Part shown: positions 45,840 to 57,831 of the stretch, one piece after another
How the letters are laid out: each line of letters opens with the position of its first letter
Position numbering within the stretch: position 1 is the stretch's first letter
Assembly (NCBI GenBank): GCA_019426215.1
Contig: CM033394.1
Span: 37,260,423-37,324,422, forward strand
Source of the DNA: Buddleja alternifolia
Taxonomy: Eukaryota; Streptophyta; Magnoliopsida; Lamiales; Scrophulariaceae
Direction: 5' to 3'
Length of the DNA: 64,000 nucleotides
Position numbers and translations under genes: made by a program
Notes under the pieces: generated by a model
What the model saw: only the letters and a program-made list of their open reading frames with translations
Databases searched by the model: none
What the model was told of the DNA's origin: nothing

Positions 45840-48695
45840 TATATGTCATTAGTTTTATTAAATAATGAGTATATAAATAAAATTAATTGTATTGATATAT
45901 TTAAAAAAAAATACAAAAATAATAAGTTAGATATACACGTTACATAATTGAAGTATACTAACAAGTAACAAAATATAATATGATATGTTGAGGTTCAACC
46001 TTTCAAATAGTATATAATATGATATATATATATATATCCCATAACAAAGAGTAGAAATAAAGTAAAGATTCTGAAGGAATTAATAGATCTCTAACTATCG
46101 AAATATAATATTAAATTAATCACTAAAAAAGATAGATAATTAAAAGATCAAAGTAAAATAAAATGATAAATTATTAAAGAATCACTAAAAGTTTTGTCTA
46201 GACACACTTTCCAAAAAGTTGTCGCTATATATGTGTGCTTGAAGTGTATTATATATTATTAAATTTAGAAATGTATATTGTAAGTACTGCTATATGCATT
46301 TATAATGATACTGAATATTCTCAATAAACAATGAAACATGTTTTATAAATTATTTTTAACTGTAACGTGTATGAATAACAATTTATTGAAAAAAATCTAA
46401 TAAAAACTAATTTATATAGTAAAGTAACTGGATTCACAAGCAATTAAAAAGATCCATACTAAAACAGTCTTTCTCCTTCTCTTATATATCCATAGAGTTT
46501 CTAGCCAATTATAATTTATCTTTTTGGAAAATATAATCATATTATATAATTTAAAAATTAGCTTCTAAATTCAAGTTTATACTATTTATGTAATATTCGC
46601 TAGGACAATTAGGCATAGTGTGCTTATTTATATGAACATACTAATAAAATTAACATCAGTAGATCAAATAAGGTGAATCAAATCACAATTATAACATATA
46701 ACTAATTTATTTGTTTGTTTCCATTCAACGTTAAAGCACCTAGAATTAACCTTTCATATGTATTATAAATTTATCTATTTTTTCCTATATATGAATAAGA
46801 TAATTGGTGAGAAAATAATTGAACGTCTTAGAAATTTATAATTGTGCAGAAATGTAAGTTTTATATAGCTGAAATTTTTTCTATACATGAGGTTAGATGG
46901 CTGAATTTTTTTCTATACATGAGGTCCTATGTATACTCATAATTTATGGTATGAAAGCTCTCAAAATCTAATATCATATAACTAAATTTATTTAATAGTT
47001 CAAAATATTTCATGATATATGACATAAAAAAGATAAATTATCAGCTTTTATGAATGAGATTGATGTAAAAAAGGAAGCTATGAGTTATTTTCGAACTAAA
47101 ACACTTAAAAAATACTAAAACTCAATTCCCTTCCCTTTTAACTTTTCCTTACATACTCATTAGGTTCAAATTGGGTATCCCAACCCGTACTTTTATAATA
47201 GAAAAAGAAAAACTATATTTGTTGTTTGCATATGAGAAATAAAATAGAAGATAAAACATCATTTGAAACATCCAGATCTAATGTATTATGGACTTACAAT
47301 GACATGACTTATAATATTTGATCTAGTGGGGATAGAACTAATTTTCTAGTGGGTTGTCATCATTAAGTTGGGTTATATGTCGTATGCGAAAAAAGTACTT
47401 TTTGGTAGGTGGATTTTTTAGTTGAGATAGTTGCTATGAAGTTTTATCCGACCTAGCCTTTTTTTAGTTGTCAAAAGAAAAAGCTCTTGTAAAATATTTA
47501 TAATAAAAATCTTAGAAAATTCAATAAAATTTCAGATGAAAATATGAAAGTCCAATATCAAAATTCGAGACTCTTTCAAGCTATTTAAAAAGAAAGGAAA
47601 GACTCTGTAGTTTATTTTAAAATCTTAACAAATTCTTTTGATTTTATCAATAAAATTATAATATTGTTATGTACCCTAAAAAAAATCTAAAAAATATATT
47701 AAAAATAGATTGACTAAAATATTTTTTGAGGCTGCACGCTTCCGAAGAAGTTTTGTTTTAATTCATGATCAACAGTTAAGTGTAGATTTACTTCCAAAAC
47801 TATAAAATATTGATGAGTAGTTTAATATCAAAGTATAAGATTTAAGTAGGATTAATCTTATGTGATATTGTAGTCCTAATGCATATATGGAATTTCATTG
47901 TAATTATACATCTATATGAAATTTCATTGTAGAGTTCTAATATAATCATACTTCTTATTGTTGTAGATTCCTAATTTATTTTTGAATCTTTTGCCACTAA
48001 AAAAGTTAATTATATAGGGATATTTTAGGTACATCAAAAATGTCAAAAAAATCAACTCATATTTTTATAATAGAAATAAAAACCAACTCGTACTTTTATA
48101 ATAGAATAGATAGTGAATACTTAATAAAGAGTTATATTGGGAAGTTTAACATACTAATTGTCGCAGCTGTGCATGTTAAAAAGTACACAATCGGGTCGGG
48201 TCCGTAGATGGACTTAAATCCGTGTCCATGGTTAGGCCACTTCTAATATGGGGTTGTATCTTTAGACAATCCCAATTATAAGATTTTAAAAATAACTCAA
48301 ACTTTAGACGAACCAAGTGAGTTGAGCAATTACTAAATTATGGGTTTTTTGTTTTTTGGATAGTTACATTATGGGAAATTATAATGTCAGCTTTCGACGT
48401 TAGGATTGGTAAACATTATTTGCTTCTCGAAACAAAATCACACTTATTTATATATTTTAGGCATCATTTATCTTCTAATTTAAGCATTACAAACTAAAAA
48501 TCCAGCATAAAAAAGTAGCAAGAATATTTTTTTTATGAAGAAACTTTCGAAACAGACAACAAAACCGACAACAATGAGTTGCAGATTATATTGTGTAAAT
48601 GAAAAAATTATGTGAATTTTGAGGATGATGAAACTTGCTACTGTGCCAAGAGAAAATTGACAAAAAAGTACAAGGGCAAGGAAGTACCAAAACAA
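45840..48695. other. AT-rich intergenic DNA, no gene seen
   Basis: A ~36-bp tandem duplication (GCTGAATTTTTTTCTATACA type) lies at about 46868-46925, and CGTACTTTTATAATAGAA recurs near 47190, 48060 and 48090. No coding features. Confidence 0.55.
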
Positions 48696-49099
48696 GGGAA
48701 AATTGCAATTTTGGTCCCATAACTTAGCCCGTGTGCGATTTTGGTCCCAGTATTTTTGACTTTAGCATTATACGTCCCGTAACTCCAAAAAATGTGCATT
48801 TTTGGTCCCAACATACGAATACATCATGTATTTATACGGAATTGGCGCGTGCGGCTCACGCAAGATCACAAAAATGTGCATTTTTGGTCCCATAACTCCA
48901 AAAATGTGTGTTTTTGATCCCATAACTACAAAAACGTGAAATGCACGCGCCAATTTCGTATAAATACACGATGCATTTGTATGTTAGGACCAAAAATGCA
49001 CATTTTTTGGAGTTACGGGACGTATAATGCTAAAGTCAAAAATACTGGGACCAAAATCGCACATGGGCTAAGTTATGGGACCAAAATTGCAATTTTCCC
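48696..49099. mobile_element. 404-bp foldback MULE-like element
   Basis: Inverted ends GGGAAAATTGCAATTTTGGT and its complement, arms of about 170 bp rich in TTTTGGTCCC, almost a full hairpin. An exact 10-bp duplication ACCAAAACAA flanks it (48686-48695 and 49100-49109). End sequence matches the element at 41661-42430, so both are one family. No coding. Confidence 0.92.
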
Positions 49100-49366
49100 A
49101 CCAAAACAACAATAAAGAAGATCAAATTAAAATAGAGAAAAATGATGATTTTTTTTTTATTCTTCTTAAAAGTCCTATTAGTAGCAGACATTATTTTTGC
49201 CACATTTGAAGTATAAATTCAGAATGTTGGTACAAAATTTCTGCAAAATCTTCTTTAGTATTTTCATTTGTTTTTCGATTCTTACAATTTTCAATTATCA
49301 TAGTTCTTAAAAAGTCACTTAAAACAGTGGATTTGGTTCCTAAAAATTCAATAGAAGAATCACGCA

Positions 49367-49396
49367 TCCATGTGCGATGCACGTACTTTATACTAG
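49367..49396 (+). other. Helitron-like 3' end motif
   Basis: A short hairpin word ATGTGCGATGCACGTAC is followed after a few T-rich bases by ACTAG, the hairpin-plus-CTRR form of a Helitron 3' end. No 5' TC end or helicase gene was found, so this is only a candidate terminus. Confidence 0.35.
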
Positions 49397-49449
49397 CGTT
49401 GTTAAATGTACATATCCCATTGGTGGGATACCAGGCAATTAAAGAACAT

Positions 49450-49653
49450 TTTATTTTTTTGGTTTATACCAAGGGTTTCCTCTAGTCGGACGTCAGATTC
49501 TAATCCATTCGAGGCGTAGAGATTACTGAAATGAGTTTTGTCTCTCCCAACAAAGCCTTTTTCCATACACACTGCCAGGGATCGAACTCTGGACAACATA
49601 CTTAAGGAACTCAACTATCTACCAATTGTGTTGGTTTGTTGGACCTTGCTGGT
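49450..49653 (-). mobile_element. tRNA-derived SINE, 204 bp, with 16-bp target duplication
   Basis: Flanked by exact GGCAATTAAAGAACAT at 49434-49449 and 49654-49669. On the minus strand the head carries pol III promoter boxes: TGGTAGATAGTTGAG (49609-49623, A-box-like) and GAGTTCGATCCC (about 49578-49590, B box). The 3' tail is A-rich (ACCAAAAAAATAAA). Length and structure fit plant SINEs. No coding. Confidence 0.88.
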
Positions 49654-50154
49654 GGCAATTAAAGAACATGGATAAGAAAGACATGCATCCCAAATTTATG
49701 AATTCGAGCAAACAGAGAATGAAGACTCATAATCTCGATATGATAGTGACGACGAGCCAGAATCATTGTCACATGCACAAGATCAGTTGATCTTCGTAAT
49801 TACTAGAGATCAATCTAAGCATCAACAAACTGAGGTAAATGAATAAGAATCTAATGATTTAAGGTTACTCGGAGAGCTAGTAGAATTGATGTATTACAAG
49901 TAGCATATCAGTTGAATTAGGAAATTAATTACTGAAGAAATAAAATGATTAAGAGTGAGCAAAATACTGTAAATCTAAAGCTAAATGAATTCAACATAGT
50001 ATGAGAACTACAACAATATCAGAGCTAAAAATATTCACTATAACAAAAAGTAATATTAGTGACAAAATTTGAAATGATAATATTAAAATTGTTACTAGAT
50101 GTACATAATGAGTGAGAATAATTTTTACTTTGTCACAATAAAAACTTTTAGTTA

Positions 50155-50554
50155 CACTGTAAGAAAATTGAGTATTGGCAATGAAAATATATGTCATGAT
50201 TTAAAACTGAGGTCTATAGCAGTCTAAGCTCACGGCTAACTTGGCCGTAATAAATGTTTCATATAGTCACACTAAAATTAGCAGTGGTGAAAAAGAATGC
50301 TAGCTATTTTAAGCTCTAACTAGCCGTGATGGAAGAAATGCTGACTAATACTTTTTTACAACGGCCAAAAGTTATGGTCTTTACAATGAACAAAACATTG
50401 ACCATGGATATAAGTCATGGTAAATGTTTTGACCATGCTTACAAATATCACAGCTAAAGCCGTAGCAAAACCGTGATCAATTAGTTTTAACCATGACAAA
50501 TGAGTTTTTCTCCATGACATATTGACATGGGCAATAATCATTTTCTTTGTAGTG
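50155..50554. mobile_element. CACTA-like MITE nested in the CACTA element
   Basis: Begins CACTGTAAGAAAATTGAGTA and ends TCATTTTCTTTGTAGTG. The inverted ends share AGAAAAT and TATTG. Internal repeats of CATGAC and GGTCA words. Flanks TTA and CTA, an imperfect 3-bp duplication. Confidence 0.65.
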
Positions 50555-50796
50555 CTACAAGATTTTCTTTTAAGTTGTCACTATTGGCAATTAGTGGCAC
50601 AAGTACAATGACAACACAATTAAAGTGACAATTATAATTGTTATCACTAAAGGTATGTCACTAATTATGAATAGTGACAACATTTTTTTTGTCACCAATT
50701 ATCAAGAGTAACAATTTCTATACAAATCTTACCATTATCACACATATAAAACCTATTGTTGTGACAAAACAAAAATTCTTGTCATTAAAATTTCTA

Positions 50797-51088
50797 GGGA
50801 TAATTATACTCACACACCCTCAATGATGGGGTAATTACACAAACCTCCTCTCACTAATTTATAATTACAAACACACACCCCCAGGGGATCTGTTTGTAAG
50901 GTTTATAGGGGGTGCAATTGTAAGAATTGTTATGCACATAAGGGATGTAATTGTAAGAATTGTTATACACATATGGGGTGCAATTGTAATAAATCTTTAA
51001 CATGAGGGAGTGTGTTTGTAATTATCAATTAGTGAAGGGAGGTTTGTGTAATTACCCATCATTGAGGAAGCGAGAGTATAATTATCCC
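50797..51088. mobile_element. 292-bp foldback MULE-like MITE nested in the CACTA element
   Basis: Inverted ends GGGATAATTATACTC, extending through CCTCAATGATGGG and AATTACACAAACCTCC on both arms. Flanks AAATTTCTA (50788-50796) and AAATTTATA (51089-51097), a 9-bp duplication with one mismatch. Confidence 0.85.
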
Positions 51089-51539
51089 AAATTTATAATT
51101 AGTAACAACTTTCACATAGTAATTAACTTGACATTTTATCACTATTATGTTATTTTTTGTAGTGATTCTTCAGCTCAAATGTTTGGCAATGTGATTGTGA
51201 AATGGTTCGTAGATTTCATGTGGTCGTGCACACTAAAAGATGAGATAACATTGCGAGCTAATAGAATTTTACCAAGTCAAGATCACTCGTTAGAATCTGC
51301 ATGTGACCACAAGTCATGTCATGACTCTATATGGGGTGCAACTATCTCATGCCCCCATTTTCATGCATTTATTTTTTCTATTTATGATTCATTATGATAC
51401 TGTTCAATGTGCGAATAGCTATTTTGAGATGTTTCTTGAATTTATAAATATACCATACAAAAATCTTAAACATCTACGGCAAAATCACTACTGATAAATG
51501 AACTATAACTATCAAATTTATAAGCAAAAGATAGTAACT

Positions 51540-51909
51540 CACTGCAAAAAATAACATATTAGTGACAAAATATCAAATGATAATGTCAAATCTGTCACTA
51601 ATGGTAAATTTTTAGTGACAAGAATTTTTATTTTGTCACAAAAATAAGTTTTACATGTTTAATAGTGACAAAATTTGTATAGAAATTGTCACTTTTACTA
51701 GTTAGTGACAAGAAAATTGTTGTCACTATTAACAATTAGTGACACCCCTATGATGACAACAAATATAATTGTCAATTTATTTGTGTTGTCTTTATTCATG
51801 TGTTACTAATTATCAATAGTGACAACTTTAAAAGAATTCTTGTCACTAAATTTTTTATTGTGACAAAGCAAATCAAATTTTGTCACTAACATCTTTTTTT
51901 GATGTAGTG
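51540..51909. mobile_element. 370-bp CACTA-like MITE, same family as 50036-51164
   Basis: Begins CACTGCAAAAAATAACATAT, ends TTTTTTTGATGTAGTG, with many AGTGACAA and TTGTCACTA words as in the neighbour. The 3-bp flanks (ACT, TTA) do not match, so borders may be off or the flanks have changed. Confidence 0.65.
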
Positions 51910-52743
51910 TTATTTTTCCAATAAACCCCGCACACAAGTATGTGTTAATGGTTTGTAAGGTGTAATTAATTCTTACACAGTTAACTCGATGTCACGTAAC
52001 TCATTACTAGCACAATATATTCGTCTTAAATTCAAATCAAGAACCTCGTGCAAGAAATCAAATAAATCATACACACACAAAACATAGAAATAATTCACCT
52101 AAAATAAGGGCTACGATCGCGGGTAGTGACAAAATGGACAAATCATGCACCCACAAAACATAGAAAATTACGTAATTCACCTAACATAAAACTATGACAC
52201 ATATAGTGGTAGAATTGATGTTTTACTATTGAGAGAATTTTATTGGGTCCTATCTAGAACTTCTTACAAAAACGATGAAGGGGAACTAGTCAGAGTGAGG
52301 ACCAGTACAGATAAATTAAGAAGTATTCAAGGATGCATGATTTTGAAAGTGTCCTTTACTATAAATTTATGCGCCTTAAATGATGAGTAATTTAAATAGA
52401 AAAAACTCTTAGTAAAGAGCATTTGGAATCCATTATTCCATTTTATATTTTTATTTCATATTTCACTCATCCGACACGTCATGTATATATAAACTAGATG
52501 TAGACATCGTGTCAAACCGACTCGATCGACTAAAGATCGAACTGAGCCTAATGAGTCGAGGTTTTCTATCAAGCCGAGCTCGACCCAAATATACATATGC
52601 ACATGCTCGCGAGCCATTATAAAAAATAATGTTTACTTATTTATTTATTAACATGTATAATAATATATTCTACAATATATTATGTTATATATAAGTAATA
52701 CTATATTTAATATTTATCATGATTAATATTTATATATTCGAAC

Positions 52744-52781
<38 letters not shown>

Positions 52782-53505
52782 CAAGGCTTGAGCTTGAGCT
52801 CAACTCAACTCACTCAAAAATAGAAATGTTTTTATCAGTTAGGCATATGTCTATCCAAGTTACTTGGACGTTGACTCAAAGTTGCTTGGAAGAAATTTGG
52901 TCAATTTCGGCTCGAGCTCGGTTCGTTTAGGCCCGTGGTATGATTTATATCGGAATATGTATATATATATATATATATATATATTAGAATATTTTATACA
53001 GTTTGTATGTGTTTGTAATGTGAAAATACTAAATTCTAATAATTTATCCAAATCAGCGAATTAAGAGTAGGTTTTACATACAAAATGTCAGTTTCTCTCT
53101 TAAAGTCTTGATCAACAGAAGGCAAAAACGTAACAAGAATCCGAATCAGCATCTACCCACAAGTTGATCAGTTTGTAAATTGTTGAGTGGATCTGTGAGA
53201 TTCATTGTATTAAACAAGAGTAAGCATATATATATATATATATATATTATGTATGTATGTGTAACAACCAAAACCACAAGTAGTAAAGAATAATAAATAT
53301 AGAATACAGTGTTTCAACAACTTCCATTATCACTTAAAGAATTAGACAAGAAATCGACAAAAGTGGCCACGCGAGATTAATATTCTCAGGGTGCGGGCGC
53401 CACTTTTTGCCCTTTTCTGATGCACGTGAGTTGGACCACTTCGTCAAACGTTCATTTCTGTTAAACATGACACACCCACACACAAACATATATATATATA
53501 TATAT
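51910..53505. other. Intergenic DNA with AT microsatellites
   Basis: Simple (AT)n runs at about 52749-52780, 52958-52984, 53227-53249 and 53486-53513. CATACACACACAAAACATAG recurs at 52069 and near 52145 as a short duplication. GAGCTCG-rich words at 52540-52930 hint at an eroded MITE. No gene recognised. Confidence 0.5.
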
Positions 53506-53513
53506 ATATATAT

Positions 53514-53686
53514 CCTGAAGGGTTGTTGTAGTGGCTTGTCCAACATTATGCTCCTGAGTGGGGAGCGGGTTCGTCTCCCCCAAATAATAAACCCCCTCAG
53601 GCCAGCGAAAGACTCAGTAACACGAAACGAGATTAGTCTCATACCCAATATAATGTGAGAAAACTCGCGGGAAACCAAAAAATATA
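53514..53686 (+). mobile_element. Probable tRNA-derived SINE inside an AT repeat
   Basis: A-box-like TAGTGGCTTGT at about 53529 and B-box-like GGTTCGTCTCC at 53568-53578, then a GC-normal body ending in AAACCAAAAAA. It sits between two TATATA tracts, which hides the target duplication. Length about 173 bp. Confidence 0.5.
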
Positions 53687-53816
53687 TATATATACACACA
53701 CACATATATAGTAGGTTATTGACTTATTTCTTGATTTTTTCCAAGTATTAATCGACTTGTAAACCAAGTGCTTGATGACTAACTAAAACGTATTTGGTCT
53801 TTTCGTTATAAATAGT

Positions 53817-54031
53817 ACCAAAGACCTGTTAGTCTAGTGGTATCCACCTCCCATTTTATGTAAGAAGTCTTGGGTTCGAATCTAAACTGCCACAAGTTGT
53901 GGCTCTTTGCTCCTTTATGAAACTAAATAGAGTTTTTATGGCTAAGTTGATAACTATCAACTCGAGTTTATCGGACTAAATATGGAGGGTATCCTCTTCC
54001 TCTTGAATTAAAAAAAAAAACAAAAACTTGT
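53817..54031 (+). mobile_element. tRNA-derived SINE, 215 bp, with 11-bp target duplication
   Basis: Exact TTATAAATAGT flanks at 53806-53816 and 54032-54042. A box TAGTCTAGTGG (53830-53840) and B box GGTTCGAATCT (53873-53883), the internal pol III promoter. The A-rich 3' tail is A10CA5. No coding. All hallmarks of a SINE are present. Confidence 0.93.
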
Positions 54032-54644
54032 TTATAAATAGTTAAGGAGACAAATTTGTCTATATCTAATAATTGTAGGGATGATTTGATATCACGTTCC
54101 ATCAAATTATACTATATCAATTAATAATTGCAATTTAATTACTATGATGCGTTTTGGCTAACCTTATATTAAATATTTTATAATTTTTTACGTTTTGTAA
54201 AAAAATTTGAACTCTTGAAGTTTTTTTTTCTTTTTACAAATGAGATGATGGAATTTATTAGGTGTTAGCATGATGATGTCTTGTACTAGTTATATAGTAG
54301 TTTTTTGTTTCTAATTTGTAATAAAAAATTGTCGATGATGATAGTTAATTCGATATTTAATATAATAATATAATTTATTTCATTAAAAAAAAGATAGTCA
54401 AATTAAAGAGCTTTGTTAAAATCTTAGAAATAGATTAGAATTTTGTAACTTATTTTTAAAGAGTTTATAATCAAGTTCCTAAAACATCTTGGTTTAGAAT
54501 TTTATAAGATCTAATTCTAAAATATTTGTGAAATGAGAGATTTTATTGCAAGTGTATTTACTTATATGATTTATTGATCAAAATAACAAAAAGAGAAAAG
54601 TCTAAATTATCTGAGGTTGTGTTTGGATTGATAGATTTAGATTT

Positions 54645-55089
54645 AGGGGTGTTCACGAATTGACCGAACCGATCGAAAATCGAAATTTCGGTCCGAACTG
54701 AAAACCAAACAAAAAATTCGGTTCGGTTTTCGTTTTTTTTTGCCAAAATTCGATTTTTGGTTTTGAGGTTCGGTCGGCTCGGTTAACTGAAAAACCGAAA
54801 ATTTTTATTTTTAATTTTTTTAATTTTTTATATAGTATAATATAGACCAAAAACTATAAAAAAATATGTTTTCTAGTGACAACTTATCGGAAAATAAATT
54901 AAAATTAGTCATAATTAAATTTTAATTATTTATTTATATCTAATTTTTTTAATTTTTTTTTTAGAACTTTGGTTGAACTGAAAAACCAAACCGAACCGAA
55001 CTTTTTCGGTTCGATTTTCAGTCTGAAATTTTAGAAAATTGAAATTTCGGTTCAGTTCGATCAAAAAAACCGACCGTTGAACACCCTAC
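54645..55089. mobile_element. 445-bp hAT-like MITE
   Basis: Ends AGGGGTGTTCACGAATTGAC and, on the minus strand, AGGGTGTTCAACGGTCGG. Strong internal inverted repeats of CGGTTCGGTTTT and CCGAACCGAA. An 8-bp duplication TTAGATTT lies at 54637-54644 and 55090-55097. The TIR start resembles that of the element at 4653-5452. No coding. Confidence 0.8.
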
Positions 55090-55097
55090 TTAGATTT

Positions 55098-56362
55098 GGA
55101 GAAAAATTTCAATATCCAAATAATGATTGGAAAAAAGAAAAAGAAAAAAAAACTTAAATGATTTATTGCGTTTGGCATTTTGAACATTTTATGGTAATCG
55201 TTATACTCATAAATTTCGATCATAAATAGATTTGACAAATATCTTATAATTTATTACTCTGACATCAATAGAGATTTCCAAGACGACTAAGTGCGTATTC
55301 AATTATTCGTCATATCAAATAAATCTTATACCTTATTTAATTACTTTTCCTACAAACTTGTTTTTCTTGTTTCGTTGTTCCTAACATGGTCGGCAGTCAA
55401 TTATTTAGTTCGCAGAGGAAGATGATTATATGACAAACTTGAAAGCAAAATTGTACCTTACTAATTTTCAATTAGTGTGGTATTGAAGATCTTGCAGATT
55501 CGCTCGTTTTTGTCGTGTGTAAATTTTCTATGGAATCAAAATATATAAATCTCTTTTGTCAAAATTACGAACGACTTTATACGTGTTAACATGTGTTTCT
55601 GACATGATTAAAGAGAGTTTGAAATTGTGAATATTGAGACTAATTTGACGAATTTGACATATTTAATCCCACCACGTCAATTTCGGGGAAGTGGCCTTAT
55701 TTTTTTTTCCTCAAAATAAAATCCTTAGACTATAATACAGATGACGGAACTAATATGGAGCGATGTTATGTGATGCCTCCCATGTGATTATACCATGAGC
55801 CATTTCTAAGTAAATGAGTAAGATTTCAAGTGTAAGAATGAAATATTTTTTTCAAGCGGTTGATTAGAGTTCTTCATTTTCTTTTTTCAAAAAAATTGTT
55901 ACTTATAGTTCAATTTCAAGTGAATTTGGAGGACATTGGATTGAGATTGTGCAATGCTACAACAAGGACATTGCGTTTTGAAAGGGGTTGTAGAACCAAT
56001 TGTAAGATAATTTTAACGATGACAATTAGGTTTTATATTAACTTAGAAAATGTAATATTTATATTATAGAAAATACGTTGAGTACTGTTTTCTTAGATTA
56101 TCTTTGAAGATGGAGATTGAGTCAAAAGCTTTGAATTGGGTTTAGAGACCAACGTTGTTGTAGTTTGTGTGAAAGAAGTCGGGCAAAAAATGCGAACAAA
56201 GCCAAAATTTTAGAAGGTAAGAAATTAGTGCCAATGTTGCACAATTGATGATCAGTACACTGTAGGAGTGAACTGCAATGTTTAACGGGAATTTGCTCGA
56301 TGATACTTATTGCAAAATGCAATTGGTGTTTAATGTGCACCAAAAATATCTAAAGGCATTAT
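55098..56362. other. Intergenic, no gene seen
   Basis: AT-rich. Short frames near 55860-56340 have no recognisable motif. Confidence 0.5.
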
Positions 56363-56841
56363 GGTAATTAGTACGCCACTTGACTCGGGCTGGGGCGCCA
56401 CCCGTGGGTCCAGTCCGCGGGTAATATATTAGTCAAGCCCTAAAAGGGCTGATGACCTAATAAGATTAACTAGGCTACTTTAGTAGTCTAAGAGGCTAAA
56501 TAATGGGTGTACTTATAAACCTAGCTGGCTACTACTGGAATTAAGCTCATGATTCATAGTCCACTATTAACTATATATAAGTACCTTAGAGGAGCTGCAA
56601 AAGAGTATTATCTAATCTCTCCAGAAAAATCCACCAGCTAGAACTGAAAGTAAAACCAATATAGAACTACAAACTGACTTGATCCCATATTCATTGGGTA
56701 CGTAGACAGCTCACTTAAACAGCTTGTGTAGTCTATACATTCATCAACCCCCAACCTAGTTTGTCGTGAGTTGGATTGGATTCTCCACCCCACGTGGTCA
56801 ATCACATGATATTCATTGACTGGCAATTTATACCATCATCA
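56363..56841 (+). repeat. 5' LTR of the Gypsy element
   Basis: Begins near TGGTAATTAG (exact start uncertain) and ends CATCATCA directly before the primer site. Contains a TATA box near 56570 and a ~60-bp CT/AG-rich R-U5 part. The expected 3' copy is not in the window. Confidence 0.6.
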
Positions 56842-56998
56842 GTTTGGCACCTTCTATGGGAACATCGCTCCAGCCACTGAGTATGCAAACTAGGTCACAA
56901 GTGCGTACTACCGGTGATAGGATGACTAGCCACCATTAGCCAGCTATTGTCGATGAACTTCTTAACCTAACACCTGAAGATCGGCCCAAGAAGAGACC

Positions 56999-57814
56999 TT
57001 GCCAAGGAAAGAGGGCCGAAGAAGGCGCACACTTCGCCATGATGGAAGTCTGGAGAACCATGGGCGATATGAAGATATGCAGCTGGTGCCATTAACCATA
57101 GCACCCCCTAAGAGAAATCGTTTCTGCCTGGCGATTTTGGTAGAGTCTTTGCCACAAGGACTTAAGATACCCCACTTGAGTGAATATAAAGGAGCTGGAG
57201 ACCCTTAAGAACACGTTGATAAGTTCATCGTCAAGGCTAACATGTTTGATGTCAGTGATGCAGCCTACTGTAAGATCTTTAGAACCACCCTCTTTGGGTG
57301 GGCGCTTAGCTGGTTCAATGGACTGCCCTCCGGTACCATCACCGGCTTCGAGCAGCTGACCCAGTGCTTTTTCAATCATTTCTTCATGAACAAGAAGTAC
57401 CCCACGACGACATCTTTCTTGTTCACGATGGTTAAAAAAGATGGTGAATCTCTGAGGGAATACGTACAGCGTTTCTCCAACACGGTGTCTGACGTACCGC
57501 ACATCAACCATGAATTACTATCAGGAACCATGCAGAGGAACTTAAGCAATAGTAGGTTTAAGGAGCTTATAGCTGGGAAGCCCTCATCAACCATGGAGGA
57601 GTTGTTGGCCAGAGCTGAAAAATATATACAAATTGAAGAGACCGTTCGGCCAATCAAGAATGAAGGTGGTGGCAACAAGAGGAAGGCCAAAGATGATGAC
57701 AAGATGCCGGAGTCCAAAGAGCGTAAGCACATGCCCCCTTCGGGTTCGCTAAGTATACCCCCGTTACACTCCCAAGAGAGCAAGTCCTGGCCATCACTGA
57801 GCAACAAGGCATAG
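56999..57814 (+). pseudogene. Gypsy gag
   Basis: Two open stretches, about 56999-57208 and 57242-57814, separated by one TAA at 57206-57208 in the same frame. The second has the retrotransposon gag fold: FRTTLFGWALSWFNGLPSGT, FNHFFMNKKYPTTTSFLFTM, GESLREYVQRFSN and a Lys/Glu-rich end. Frame continues after a stop as MKDSPSRLKSKKYYRFYRNK with GHTTKECNHL at 57832-57940, a zinc-knuckle-like motif. Compared with the usual YCRFHxxxGHxTEEC pattern, the first Cys and the His are replaced by Tyr, so metal binding is probably lost. Confidence 0.82.
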
Positions 57815-57831
57815 TCCAATGGCCCAAGAAG

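Larger units (their letters stand above)
50036..51164. mobile_element. Non-autonomous CACTA element with two nested elements
   Basis: Begins CACTATAACAAAAAGTAATA at 50036 and ends TTATTTTTTGTAGTG at 51164, with a 3-bp ATT duplication (50033-50035, 51165-51167). Subterminal AGTGACAAAAT words recur in both orientations, typical for CACTA. Nested inside are a second CACTA-like element (50155-50554) and a MULE-like MITE (50797-51088); without them it is about 436 bp. No transposase. Confidence 0.82.

Noticed and set aside
51002..51397. 131-residue frame after the CACTA element
   Set aside because: The frame starts inside the MULE-like MITE and crosses the CACTA end; no motif.
53334..53705. 123-residue minus-strand frame
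   Set aside because: It runs through AT repeats and the probable SINE; no coding signature.
56122..56343. 73-residue minus-strand frame before the Gypsy LTR
   Set aside because: No motif, no start context, and composition like the flanks.
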